From assembly GCA_918026815.1 (NCBI GenBank), contig CAKJVC010000152.1, positions 1 through 64,000 on the forward strand: a stretch of 64,000 bases of DNA. The letters run 5' to 3'. Positions 44,484 through 54,477 of the stretch are shown one piece after another. Source of the DNA: Chalara sp. BL73. Lineage: Eukaryota; Ascomycota; Leotiomycetes; Helotiales. The stretch's first letter is position 1; every line of letters begins with the position of its first letter. A program made the position numbers and the translations under genes. A model generated the notes under the pieces. The model saw nothing but the letters and a program-made list of their open reading frames with translations, did no database searches and was not told where the DNA came from.

Positions 44484-46613
44484 CTATATTATTTTAGAAA
44501 GTGACATGTTGCTTTCCTCCTTCATACTGTCCAATGATTCGACGAAATCATTACCCTGCAGACAGATAACTCCAAGTCTTCGGAAACACGGTGGTTGTTT
44601 TTGACTATCTTCCCCGATGGATGGTTGACAATGCTGTACGATCAAGGCTACAGCATATTTTCTTTCCTCGATTTCAACGATGTCAAGGACGTTATTTGGA
44701 CTACCGAAATGGTTTATTGTCGTGCAGCCCCAAGCTATAGGCATAGCTACCAGATTCATGTCGTCGACCTTATCCGGATCGATCTCATCCATAACATCGA
44801 ACACGGGGTCCGGGTTGAGAGTATTTATACGTGTAGATGAAGCTTCCTGCGTATAGTGGTCATATTTTTTATTATTATTCGCGTGGTCCCTCTCTCGTTG
44901 TTCTCTTGAAGGCAAGGGTACCAGAAGACTCCGCATTAATAGATGTCCACCGTTGACTTCGCCTAGAGGGTCTTCTCCCGATGTAGACACATGCACCTCT
45001 TCAATTTTTGCAAGCTTGTTGAAATTTTCCAAAGATTGGATTTGCATGGCTCCGTCCAGCGCTACCCACGACCAAGATGGAGCTCTATATGCAGGCGGAC
45101 GCACTCCTTTTCTCTTTTTAGGAAACCAGTAGAGGTAGTCGATCAGATTCCGGCGCCATAGACCAGCAACATAGTCATCAGCGGCAATACTAGAGCTTTC
45201 CATGCTCTTATGGAAACTGCTGGCAAGTCCTGAAAGTGCAGGAAGCTTATCGGAAGGTCGAGTCAAACTCCTTTTTGAATATCTCTCAACAATCAACGCC
45301 CATGAACTTAAAATGTCGGGAGATAAACTGGAATTCAATGTGAAGATATGTCCTGTTTCAGAGTATCCATCCTCGGTTTGAAATCCGCTATTGCATTCGA
45401 ATGCTAATTGTGAAGATGTGAAATGTATAGTCCGCATCGCCAGATACCTTTCTTGAAGTGACCATGCTCGCTTGCTGAGAGGTTCATGACTCATTTTACG
45501 GATTCGCCATCCAACTGCGGCATTCGCATTTGGGATGACAAAGGCCAATACTGTACTTGGAGTTTCATTCACAAGCATTTGAAGCGGAACGTACTCACGA
45601 GGTGGTCGTGGCGCAAGGAATCCGTCAATGTCGCTTGCGCTACGTGCTGCTGCAATTGATAGGTAAGAGTTTGCATATATGTCTGCCATTTTTGAGGACT
45701 CGCGCTGCCACTCTTCAGCATCATCTTGGCAGATGCAAAGACTGTCAACCCATAAGTATCGTATGCCAACCTCACGAGTTATGGCCACAGCATCCTGAAA
45801 AGTCTGCGGCAATTGGGTGATAGAGATACCGCGAAACCGATCTATCATTGTTGCTTTAGTGGTAGTAAATTGCTGAGATGTCCCCCAGCAGTGACTAAGG
45901 GTGGTGTAATCCCCTTTTGTACCTTGGGAATCCAAGAGCCTTATTTGTCCATTGCTCGTTTCTATATCTCCAATGTCTAGAACTCTTGTAGGGAGATTTG
46001 TCTGCAGAGGTCTACCATGTACCTCGTTGTAGTGCTGCAGACGGGCGTGTAGCCAACCTAGAGCCTGGGGCGATGTAGGGTCAGGATATACGACCCGCCC
46101 GGAGATTGTGTCGGCTAGCTTGCTGTCTCGGAGAGAGTCAGTTTGTTTGCTGGCTATATATCTCATACGTATCATCTTACCATATTCTACACAAAACCCG
46201 ATGGCACATACCAGGAACACTTCGTCATTTTTCTGTGAAGGGCTGAGGACAAGAAAGCCGTCACCGTCCCTTCTCTTAGAAATAAATAATTCCATAGTCG
46301 GCATATTGTCACCAGGCACATCAATAGGAGATTCTATCTTTCCAGTCTCGAGCAAATCAAACATGCTGCAAGCACTGAAATTGATGAGCCTGCATAGGTC
46401 ACAGTGCTTTGCCGCTAATTCCAGGGCCATTCGGGATTTGTGGTGCGCATAACCAACCTGATTCCTGTCTGTCATCCATCCCATGAGCCAGATTGGCATA
46501 TATGAGAGCAGGTTTTTATCCTTTATTGGGTCATGCTTAGCAATAATCTTTTCATCGAAAAAATCTGGTAAATCATGAAACGGTGTGGTGCTGCACAAGT
46601 CACACAGCGTCAT
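44484..46613 (-). CDS. HET-domain (heterokaryon incompatibility) protein
   Basis: A single exon encodes 709 residues from the ATG at 46613; the preceding in-frame codons are ATC and TTG. The HET domain starts at about residue 234 with GDYTTLSHCWGTSQQFTTTK, continues with LPQTFQDAVAITREVGIRYL and LWVDSLCICQDDAEEW, and then MADIYANSYLSIAAARSASD. SKRAWSLQERYLAMRTIHF closes the conserved part (about 385). These are the family hallmarks. HET proteins trigger programmed cell death after fusion of unlike hyphae; partner and allele specificity cannot be read from sequence. Two CxxC pairs near the N-terminus (CDLCSTTP, CDLCRLI) suggest a small metal site. The gene is intact. Confidence 0.9.
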   Translation of the reverse strand: MTLCDLCSTTPFHDLPDFFDEKIIAKHDPIKDKNLLSYMPIWLMGWMTDRNQVGYAHHKSRMALELAAKHCDLCRLINFSACSMFDLLETGKIESPIDVPGDNMPTMELFISKRRDGDGFLVLSPSQKNDEVFLVCAIGFCVEYGKMIRMRYIASKQTDSLRDSKLADTISGRVVYPDPTSPQALGWLHARLQHYNEVHGRPLQTNLPTRVLDIGDIETSNGQIRLLDSQGTKGDYTTLSHCWGTSQQFTTTKATMIDRFRGISITQLPQTFQDAVAITREVGIRYLWVDSLCICQDDAEEWQRESSKMADIYANSYLSIAAARSASDIDGFLAPRPPREYVPLQMLVNETPSTVLAFVIPNANAAVGWRIRKMSHEPLSKRAWSLQERYLAMRTIHFTSSQLAFECNSGFQTEDGYSETGHIFTLNSSLSPDILSSWALIVERYSKRSLTRPSDKLPALSGLASSFHKSMESSSIAADDYVAGLWRRNLIDYLYWFPKKRKGVRPPAYRAPSWSWVALDGAMQIQSLENFNKLAKIEEVHVSTSGEDPLGEVNGGHLLMRSLLVPLPSREQRERDHANNNKKYDHYTQEASSTRINTLNPDPVFDVMDEIDPDKVDDMNLVAMPIAWGCTTINHFGSPNNVLDIVEIEERKYAVALIVQHCQPSIGEDSQKQPPCFRRLGVICLQGNDFVESLDSMKEESNMSLSKII

Positions 46614-47072
46614 GATCAATCAATATGAAAGAACGAACGAATGATTTCAAAAATTATCAGAATTTTGTCGGCTCTTTGGACGCAATCTCAGGTGTATGCT
46701 AACACATAGGGCCGTATTCTAGTGTCAACAAACATACTCCGGAGAATAATAAGTGAAAATGTTTTCATGGCCAGAATTCAAGGAAATTCCAACAAAATTT
46801 CCAACACAATTTCCAACACGAATTCCAACAGAAAGTACGGTTTGATAGGGTTTGCAGGGGAAGCGAGTCTTGGCAATGACTATGTGATGCAACTGGTTTG
46901 TCTGTGTAAGTTGAAGTTTACACTATTGGACATGTCTGTGGAGGCCATAGAATTCATTGAATTATGACAAAAATATTCCGAAGAGCGGAAGATTGTCAGG
47001 AATCTCTATGATCTCCGGGGTTCCACCGATGGCGACTTTTTTTCTGACCCGTACTCATTTACTCAGAACTCA
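46614..47072. other. HET promoter side with short tandem repeat
   Basis: No gene was seen. The stretch contains the 13-mer repeat described separately. Confidence 0.5.
46784..46830. repeat. Four-copy short tandem repeat (AATTTCCAACA type)
   Basis: Four slightly varying copies of a 10-13 base unit (AATTCCAACA, AATTTCCAACAC) sit about 200 bases upstream of the HET start. Confidence 0.75.
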
Positions 47073-47588
47073 TCACAATCTTTTTGAAAGAAATTTCGTG
47101 GCTTCTATCGGCGTATTGTAGTACTTCCGGGTTTCTACGAAGCCCAGTCCCTTGTATAATCTTATAGCACTCTCCATAGACGGCTGGGTATCAAGTCGCA
47201 TCTCTTCGTATCCCAGCCTCTCCGCTTCCCGGACCACCTCCACAACCAACGATTTGCCAAGTCCCATCCCTCGTGACTCGGGGACGCAATACAGCCTCTT
47301 TACCTCACAGTATTTCTTCCCTGGTGCTTCTCCCTCGAGGTACTCAGCAGAGATGGTAAGTGGACGCATTGCCACACAACCAATGGCCTCGCCAGTCCGC
47401 AACCGTGCCAAATACAGGCATCCAGTAGGCGCGGCATACTTTCCTGGCAAAGAAGACAGTTCTTGACTAAAGCTTTGGAAGGCCAGGTCGACTGGCAGAG
47501 ACCTTGCATAGGCTATAAATAGGGCTCGTAGGGCTGAAAGATCGTCGGGTGACTCAGCTTTTTCGATTGAGAATGTGGGGTCAATCAT
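47073..47588 (-). CDS. GNAT-family N-acetyltransferase
   Basis: A single exon encodes 171 residues from the ATG at 47588 (MIDPTFSIEKAESPDDLSAL). The GNAT fold is clear. Motif A is CEVKRLYCVPESRGMGLGKS with the R-GMGLGK acetyl-CoA loop, followed by LVVEVVREAERLGYEEMRLD, and motif B is AIRLYKGLGFVETRKYY. The pattern is that of small-molecule or amino-acid acetyltransferases (PhnO/YhdJ-like); the substrate is unknown. The gene appears intact. Confidence 0.88.
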   Translation of the reverse strand: MIDPTFSIEKAESPDDLSALRALFIAYARSLPVDLAFQSFSQELSSLPGKYAAPTGCLYLARLRTGEAIGCVAMRPLTISAEYLEGEAPGKKYCEVKRLYCVPESRGMGLGKSLVVEVVREAERLGYEEMRLDTQPSMESAIRLYKGLGFVETRKYYNTPIEATKFLSKRL

Positions 47589-48149
47589 TATTTTCAATTC
47601 TGGCGGGCTCTGCTATCCATCAACATTATTTCTAAGACTTGAGAGTTGTCAGCATCTGATTGAGAGAATTTGAGTAAGTAGTCTTGACAAAGGCGTCTGT
47701 AAAGCTTCATGGCCCCTTAGGTAAAGAGGATATTACCCGACTCAAAAGCCGACCATACCCGATTTGTGCCATGATTCACCATCCGCACTGCGCCAGAAAT
47801 CCTCATAGATACCGTTCTCCTCACAAGCTGATGTTCCAACGATTAAGTTTTCAATTAGATTACGTCAAAAAGGATTTATACAATACTATGAACCCTGCAT
47901 TTTCTGGCAATCTCACCAATGCATAGAAATATTCACATATGCGTTGTATTGGTGATAAAACCAGCTGCTTTTATATATAAATTTTCCTTTTTCTCTAAAT
48001 CTCCAAGATTCCAATGCATTTTAAACAGAGAGAAAAATGGTACAATTGCTAGATCCAGTATCTTCCAGCAAAATGGCATCCCTTGATATAATCCCTTCTT
48101 GTCGAAAGTCCGAGCCGCATCGTTGGCCTTTTTGTTCAGTCGGCGTAGC
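47589..48149. other. Intergenic, nothing recognised
   Basis: A plus frame at 47684-47926 has no family features. Confidence 0.4.
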
Positions 48150-49336
48150 AGACCCTCACCCTAGAATGCATATGCCAAAGTACGCCTCTGCGGCTCATAG
48201 AATGGTTGATTAGAGGCTGCCAAGAACGAGATGTAGTGAACCACCTGTGTTGCATTAGGCAATAATTACATAAGGTAACTGGGAACCGACGCAAACAGTC
48301 CACCTAGGTCGAAAGGAAGTATGGCTTCTAAACCAACTGGATCTCCACCATTAAAAGCGCGGTGAGCAACACCGTTAAGGAATGTGAAGTGGCTTAAAAC
48401 CTCAACGAGAGTCTTCTTAGTACAAGGCTTATCTTTCGAGTCACATTGTGGGATCAATAACTTTTTCTTCTTTGTTAGCCTCGACGAACCAAATTCTGAA
48501 GTTCGAAATCTCTAGCTATATCGCTATCCTTCGCATAGTAGGGATCGACGAATGGCATGAAGAATGTATCGGATCGTTTGCTGATTGTTCGAGTATCGCA
48601 CAAGAAAGGAAGAGACTCGAACTCTAATTCATCTTCGCCACCAATGGGGCCTCAGTAATTAGGTTTGCCTCCAAATATCCCTTCTGAATAGCGCCTGTTG
48701 TAGGATAAAGCTCCTTTACATTTGTCAGGCGCTTTTGAGCCCAGTTTGTTAATATGGAGAGAAGTACATGTAAAATGACACTTAACCGACACAACGAATT
48801 CTCATCTCAGTAGCCTCCAAGGTTGAGACACAATTGCTCACTAATTCTGCCCATGTCAGGTGCTGCAAACTTTTGGGGCAAAAAAAGGTCTCTTATGGGC
48901 GTGCAGAGTATGCTTGACGAATAGGACGCTCAAGGGTAATCATGACTATGTAACTATCGTTCATTGTGCATCGGGTAGCTTGATGGACTGCTTCTCCGAC
49001 ATTGTGTATTATAATCAGATGGAACATCTGAGCATCGAACATACAGTTAATATTAAACATCATCTTAGCAAGCAGCTTGTCGTTAAGCCTCTCCTGTAGA
49101 GTCCAAATGAGACCTTTTCCGGTATTAGTTTCAGTGCGGAAACCGTCATACTTCTTAAGTTGAGTAGTCTTGTCATATTTCTCTTGATATTTATCCGGAA
49201 AATGGCGAGTTACGTGGTATGGGTTTTGGCTTAACCTTTCCGTGCTGAAGAGAAGATCATTTGTGTAGTTGGTTAGGATGCTACTTGCTGGATGCGCTAT
49301 GGTGTTTTTCCTAGTAAAGGATCCTGGAATTGTCAC
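48150..49336 (-). pseudogene. Fungal lipoxygenase, decayed
   Basis: The minus-strand frame 49336-48893 gives PGSFTRKNTIAHPASSILTN, YTNDLLFSTERLSQNPYHVT, LLAKMMFNINCMFDAQMFHL and NVGEAVHQATRCTMND. This is the catalytic-core order of fungal Mn/Fe-lipoxygenases (family: WLLAK-MFN-ND-FH-QM-HL). A separate frame at 48457-48266 gives FTFLNGVAHRAFNGGDPVGL and LPFDLGGLFASVP, the C-terminal part. The region between has stops, and the N-terminus is missing. The family's first metal-binding His (FH-QM) is Asp here (FDAQM). The gene is therefore broken and its core is probably inactive. Confidence 0.7.
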
Positions 49337-49948
49337 CCAAGCTTTTCAAACCACTGTTCTGCAACGACTTGAATCAGTTTGAAGCTTTTATGAACAGAAA
49401 ACTTGAGTCAATGCTGCAATAGCGGAGGTTACAGCTCCGACATCCAGCCTCATCTCGGCTTTGATCACTTTCCTACCAAGATCCCATAGAGCCAGATCCT
49501 GCACTTCACTTAAATACATATAAACTTGATTTGAATAATTTAACAATTTAATGAATAGTTATTGGATTTATTTCTTATTTTTAATATATATTTGTTTTTT
49601 TTTTGGTTATTTTTTGGGTAAATTTCTTTATTTACTTGATTTAAAAAGTACTTATAATATCCTGTTAGGCAATGAAGAAGCGCACAATTACCCTAAATTA
49701 TATACTGAAATTATTTTTTGTTTAATCAGTATAGTTAAGATTAATCTTACGGATTTTTTTATGTTAAAAATATTTCTATGGAATTGTCAGTTCAAGATTT
49801 TAGCATCTTGCTTATACTAGGGGCCCCCGAGCATAATAAGCCGATCAATGACATCTTCCTATTTAATCTTGAACCAGTCATCATCTTTTGCAAGAGCACT
49901 TTCGCTCTGCAACATCTGAACACGCATATTGATTCAATCTTGTAGGCC
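49337..49948. other. Intergenic with very AT-rich island (about 49500-49820)
   Basis: About 300 bases are close to 80 percent AT with one open frame of 89 residues that is almost entirely hydrophobic. No protein family was recognised; an organellar insertion or RIP-affected repeat is possible. Confidence 0.45.
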
Positions 49949-50291
49949 ATGTCAGGTCAAGTTGAAGATAAGAAGGGCAACCTTATCCAAGAGGGGGATA
50001 CTGTCTACACTAAATTTCGAGGTGGGAAACGAGAGGGGGAGGTATATCCAAGCTCTGTCAACTATTTCATAAAAAGTGTGTGTTGACCAGGCCTAGGTTG
50101 ATGAAATAATTATGACACAAGACGGGGCTAGGGAAAAAGACGTGAAAAACCCTCCGAAAGGTAAGTCTGGAAGTTTAACATTGAAAACTGTCCTGACCTC
50201 TATCCCTCTACCAGTCTTGTTTAAAGATCAGCATGGTCACGATGTCGCCCATAACCCAAAGACTCTCGAAAATTTAGATGCAAGCAAATAA
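49949..50291 (+). CDS. Small DUF2945/HVA1 Tudor-like protein
   Basis: Three tiny exons are inferred: 49949-50041, 50097-50160 and 50215-50291 (introns of 55 and 54 bp, phases agree), giving 77 residues. Exon 1 has DKKGNLIQEGDTVYTKFRGG, exon 2 VDEIIMTQDGAREKDVKNPP, and exon 3 VLFKDQHGHDVAHNPKTLEN. Together they match the small DUF2945 proteins (hypervirulence-associated protein TUDOR type: D--G--I-EGDTVYT--RGG..EG-V and KV-F-DQHGH-VAHNP-TL). The function is poorly known; a small beta-barrel is expected. No exon is long enough to stand out alone, so the gene is easily missed. It appears intact. Confidence 0.8.
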
Positions 50292-51030
50292 GATATACTT
50301 CGCAGGCGGCGTCTAGACATATGAAGCACCGAGGCAAAGGTAAGGCGGACACGCGCAACCAATTCAATCGTTGACTGCGAACTTCCTGGAAATCGCATTC
50401 TCAACACCCTCTATCGAACTTTTATTTGAATTACCGGCATCGATAAGGACTGATTATTTATGCTTGTGCTTGGCTCTGCTGTGGCACCATGACCAGGCAA
50501 TATCAATTTACATCTCACTACAGGTCTCCTTATTTGAATAAACCCCATGACCTCACTATCTTTACTCATACCAACAGTATTTCGTCCTAATGTGACTTTG
50601 GAAAGCGGGGCGATTTCTCTCCTACTTTCTCGGAGTGGTGGTCAACTAATAGTGACTGTCCCAAAGAATCCCCGGATGAAAATGACGTCAGCCTATCCTT
50701 TTATGGAGCTTCTATTAGACTCATGTGAGGAATCATATATAGTTATCAGCCAGAGTTTGCGGTTCATTGACACCACATCCGAAGACATGGAGAGCAAAAT
50801 GAACGTTAGGGGAGAGCGAGCAGAATATAATATGCTCCCCAAATTTCTTTCTAATATCGGCTTTCTCTTCCATCAACCATTGTATAAACATCAATCAGTT
50901 TGATATAGCAACAGACTGTTTCTCTTTGTTGATTTTGGTATGCTCGCTCGTTTGATTCTCGAAACCATCGCTCAAGACCTGCAATCTCTATTTCCTTCCT
51001 TGAGAGTCTTCTGGAAGATTAGGGTCGAGC
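50292..51030. other. Intergenic, unassigned plus-strand frame
   Basis: A 118-residue frame at 50547-50903 (MTSLSLLIPTVFRPNVTLES) has no recognised family and no codon or splice support. Confidence 0.35.
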
Positions 51031-51396
51031 TTAAATGCAATGCAATATCTGGGATGCGAATAAATTGAAATGGTGTAGCCTTCCTCGGTTTAGGTACAAA
51101 TTGGCAAGATCTAAGATTGTATTTGTGAGAGGGAAGGGGAGAGGTTAGTGGACAAGTCGATGATCAAAAATTTCCTCATACCTTACCTTGTTTGAGCCGC
51201 TGCGACGCGCCAAATTCAGCCCCCAAGCCTATGGCTTCCACACTCCCATTACCAGCGGAGAGCTTCCATTTCAGAAATGGCCCTACAGGAGGCGGCGCCT
51301 GCGCCGTCCATATGGCTAGAGCTGTTACAATGGCTCGCTCGTTTAGCGTAAAAGAGAGCCATAGGGGTAGTTGGAACCCGATGTCGAAGTTGGGAA
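51031..51396 (-). pseudogene. 5'-truncated gene fragment of unknown family
   Basis: Two exon-like pieces (51396-51187 and 51110-51031) join in frame across a GTAAGG..CTTAG intron of 76 bp and end at TAA. They encode DIGFQLPLWLSFTLNERAIV, TALAIWTAQAPPPVGPFLKW, AEFGASQRLKQ, then DLANLYLNRGRLHHFN. The text looks like real protein, but I cannot name the family. The 5' side (51397-51640) is AT-rich with stops, so the start is lost or unseen. Confidence 0.4.
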
Positions 51397-51642
51397 CTTA
51401 TTAATATCGACAAAGAATTATCTAATCATAGTATAGCTTATACTAGCTTGAAGCTTCATAATAAGATTTAAAACAAAAATAGTAGTAGTCAGGTCATTCG
51501 CCGTTTCAACAACTTCATTTTTTTCTAATACAATAGCAGCAGAGATTGCTTTCAGGTTTTCGGTAACATAGAACACTTAGCAGAGGGAGACGCTTATTCA
51601 AACATCCAAATTCTATAACCCCCTCTTCTAGCTCCTTTTAGT

Positions 51643-52495
51643 TTAACACGATATAAAGTTATTCCGGCCTGCTGCCCCTTGGTGTGTGATAAGCCCACAG
51701 TACTGGATTTGGCGCTTGTTGAGATTCTTTTTGTTCACTGGATCTCCAACGACAACGAGGATTCGATCGGTGTCGGGTGCTTGGGGGTTGTTGTAGGCTC
51801 CGCCGTGAAAGATGGTGTTTGGAAAGATTGGGTATTCGAGCCTGGGTAGACTATAAGTTAGCAAGAGAAGCTAGGGACGGAATCTTTCTCCTGGGAGAGG
51901 TCGAGTTAACTTACATGTTTCCAGTTGCGCCGTTAGTACAGCCATTAGGGACGTTAAGTACTGGTCCCCGATTCTGGAACGTGTGCGGGTAGTTCTGAGC
52001 TCCGACCTGTTTTCCGGATTTGACAAACAAACGACCGACGCTCTCCACAGTGTCTTTCATGTGTTGGCCTGTGAAGGCTCTGCCGGCGCAATTCCCATTT
52101 GCTGGGAATCTATGCTACTTGGTAAGTAGCTTTTAAGGAGAAATGTATTTTTTTGCAAAGTATATGGAACAGTGGAGTTCTTGGCCGCCATATCTGCTTC
52201 CAGGAGCTCTCTTGACTTGAGTATTCACTTGCCGAAGAATGCGATTGTAAGAGCTTAGTGCCTCACGTTTTGTGGTACACTAACTGAATACAATCCATTT
52301 CTTCTCGGAATTTCATAACCTCAAGTCCCAAAGTCTTGCGGTGACCATAAACCAAACGAATAGTATAGAGAACACATACCCTTTGTACATAAATTGAGGT
52401 GTTTTCTTTCCTCTCTTGCTCAAACCTTCCTCAAACGGAGTAGCTACCGCCAACCCTGCTGCAAGGAAAACATGCAATAACATTGTAGACTTCAT
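51643..52495 (-). CDS. Secreted guanyl-specific ribonuclease (N1/T1 family)
   Basis: Exons are inferred as 52495-52380, 52109-51915 and 51841-51643 (phases agree), giving about 169 residues. The start at 52495 opens into a signal peptide (MKSTMLLHVFLAAGLAVATP), followed by a KR pair (SKRGKK), a likely Kex2 site. The catalytic set of RNase T1 is present: NYPH (Tyr/His), EYPI (Glu), TDR (Arg) and ITHQGAAG (His). Cysteines are few but placed for one or two disulfides. The enzyme would cleave single-stranded RNA after G outside the cell. Related proteins include digestive RNases, ribotoxin-like proteins and RNase-like effectors; an active enzyme is predicted because the catalytic residues are kept. 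The first intron (270 bp) is long for this window, so a small extra exon could be hidden in it. Confidence 0.8.
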
Positions 52496-53576
52496 TTTAG
52501 AGGATAGGAGACTGGCGGGAGATGAGACAACTAGAATATTGCATGAAAATGATGAATACAGAGGCGTGAGCACATGCCCAGATAGCTGATGCTATTATAT
52601 GAGCTTTATTATGATCTGAGAGATCCCTCAGAATATTCTTAGCCTTCACAGCAAGATGGCTTGGACGGATTCCGCGTGATACAGGCAGGAGAGAGGATTT
52701 CTGCACAAGTTTGTTGACAAGGCTCAAATGTTAGAGTCATAATACTAGGGCTCTTTGAAGGATTGCAGTTGCATGCTGGTTGCCTTTTTTGGTTCCTTGC
52801 CTGTGATTTAGGAAAGTGGTACAAAATGTTGGTATCTTAATATAAGTAGGTTTTAAGTACAGTATACTAACTTTATTAAAAACCATAAGAGAATTTATTT
52901 ATAATATTGCTTATTAAAAAGTAAATCGCTAAAAATACAGTAGTTTAACATCAATAATTAATTAATACCACGTATGTGCCATAGTCGCCTAGTCACCTGA
53001 TGTATTGACATGTACAAATACCTAAAACTTGTACAGATAAATTGCTTTATTTTTTGTTGGACCCCCTAGTTAATAGAATACTGTCTTGTATTGGCTTTCG
53101 GATAGTAGTATATTTAATCGACAATAGGTCAGGCTCTGGCCTTGATAGAGTAGCCAGGGGTGCTATATTTAATAGGACATTGCAAGGAGCCGCGTAAACT
53201 GGAAAGAGCCTTTGTATAACTCTTCCAACCTCTTCAGGAATACAGAAAACTTCGCTAAGGCCAAATGAGCCACGTCATTTGATGCACAGCCTTACATGAA
53301 CGTACAAGCCTCACGTCCTAACATCCTTCTGATAGTAACACCGAGACCGGTTAAAAAGGGATAAATATTCACGTAGTGGGGGCGTAGGTAGTGTTACCTG
53401 CACCAGAACTTTTCCAAGCTTGAGCCTTCCCCCTCAAACTTGCGTCAATTTATTTCCTGCTCTCTTTATTTCCCGGAAGTTGCCATCCTTAAGCAACAGC
53501 TTCAGTAGGACTTGACTTAGACACTTGATTTTTAAACTACTACAGGAATAAAATTATCCTCACTGCTTATATAAAC
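52496..53576. other. Intergenic, AT-rich part at 52850-53060
   Basis: Nothing was recognised. Frames near 52497-52824 overlap the RNase promoter. Confidence 0.45.
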
Positions 53577-54477
53577 ATGGCGACATCCTCCTACGAAGCG
53601 TTTATGAGCAAGAAACTGGCTGATAAATTTCCACCAATGAAGAATGAGTAGGATAGATCATTCCATTGCTTTCATTTTAGTTAAATCTGATATGAATCAG
53701 AACCGACGCACTCCTCGCACTCTTTGGTGGAAGCATAAATGCCGCAGCGGCAGCAACACAATACACAAGTGATATCAATTCCACACAGAAGGAGAAGGAC
53801 ATTCAAGCCAAGCTATGGCGTATCTGGATCCTGCTTCAGAATACTGCAGCCCAATTCCCAGAGCAACACGAAAAGGTAGACATTCTCTCCAACTTCAGCC
53901 GGGTAACTACTAATTGAAGCAGCTTGTAGATATGGTTGCAGCTATTAGTTCCCTCCCCGATCATATAGTCAACGGCAAAGTTCTGGTGAAGTGGTCTGAC
54001 CTACCAGTATTCTCCTCACAATGGCGAGAAGGTCTCTTTAACTGGGACGAAAGCCACAAGCTCACTCATCGTATTAACCTCACCGCGTTCACGGCCAAAC
54101 TCTCTACCCGCTCTCTTGATGGGGCGCCTTCATTTACCGCTTCCGAGACCGATTTTTGGATTGCTTTTGAACAAACAACTAATGACACAAACAAGTTAGA
54201 TAAAGCAGCTATCCAACAACTCGAGGCCAATGTGCCGGTTGCTGCTCAGTGGATCTTGTTTGCGGGAATTGAGATTTATAACTGTGAGGAGGTGACCCAG
54301 GGGCGGAGCGGGGGTCTGTGGAAAGGGGCACCAGGGTTTAGCAAAACGAGATGGGATTTTTGGAAGGAGAGAGCGCGGTGGGTTAGTGAGCAGCAAAAGT
54401 TAAGTAAGGCGACCAGGGAGGTTGCAGAGAAGTTACTGGAGAAAACGGATGAGGTTGAGATGGCTGCTTATAGTTGA
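53577..54477 (+). CDS. DUF3632 family protein
   Basis: Exons are inferred as 53577-53647, 53701-53875 and 53920-54477 (introns of 53 and 44 bp, phases agree), giving 267 residues. The N-terminal part (ALLALFGGSINAAAAATQYT, KDIQAKLWRIWILLQNTAAQ) leads into VDMVAAISSLPDHIVNGKVL, VKWSDLPVFSSQWREGLFNW, LTAFTAKLSTRSL and VPVAAQWILFAGIEIYNCEE. This is the order of the fungal DUF3632 family (L--DLP-L------EAW, LNAF-ARL, VPAAA-WI-YAG--LY). These helical proteins have no known function and expand in pathogens and saprotrophs. The gene looks intact. Confidence 0.82.

Noticed and set aside
49551..49820. Real membrane protein gene
   Set aside because: The frame exists because the sequence is extremely AT-rich; no known family or start context.
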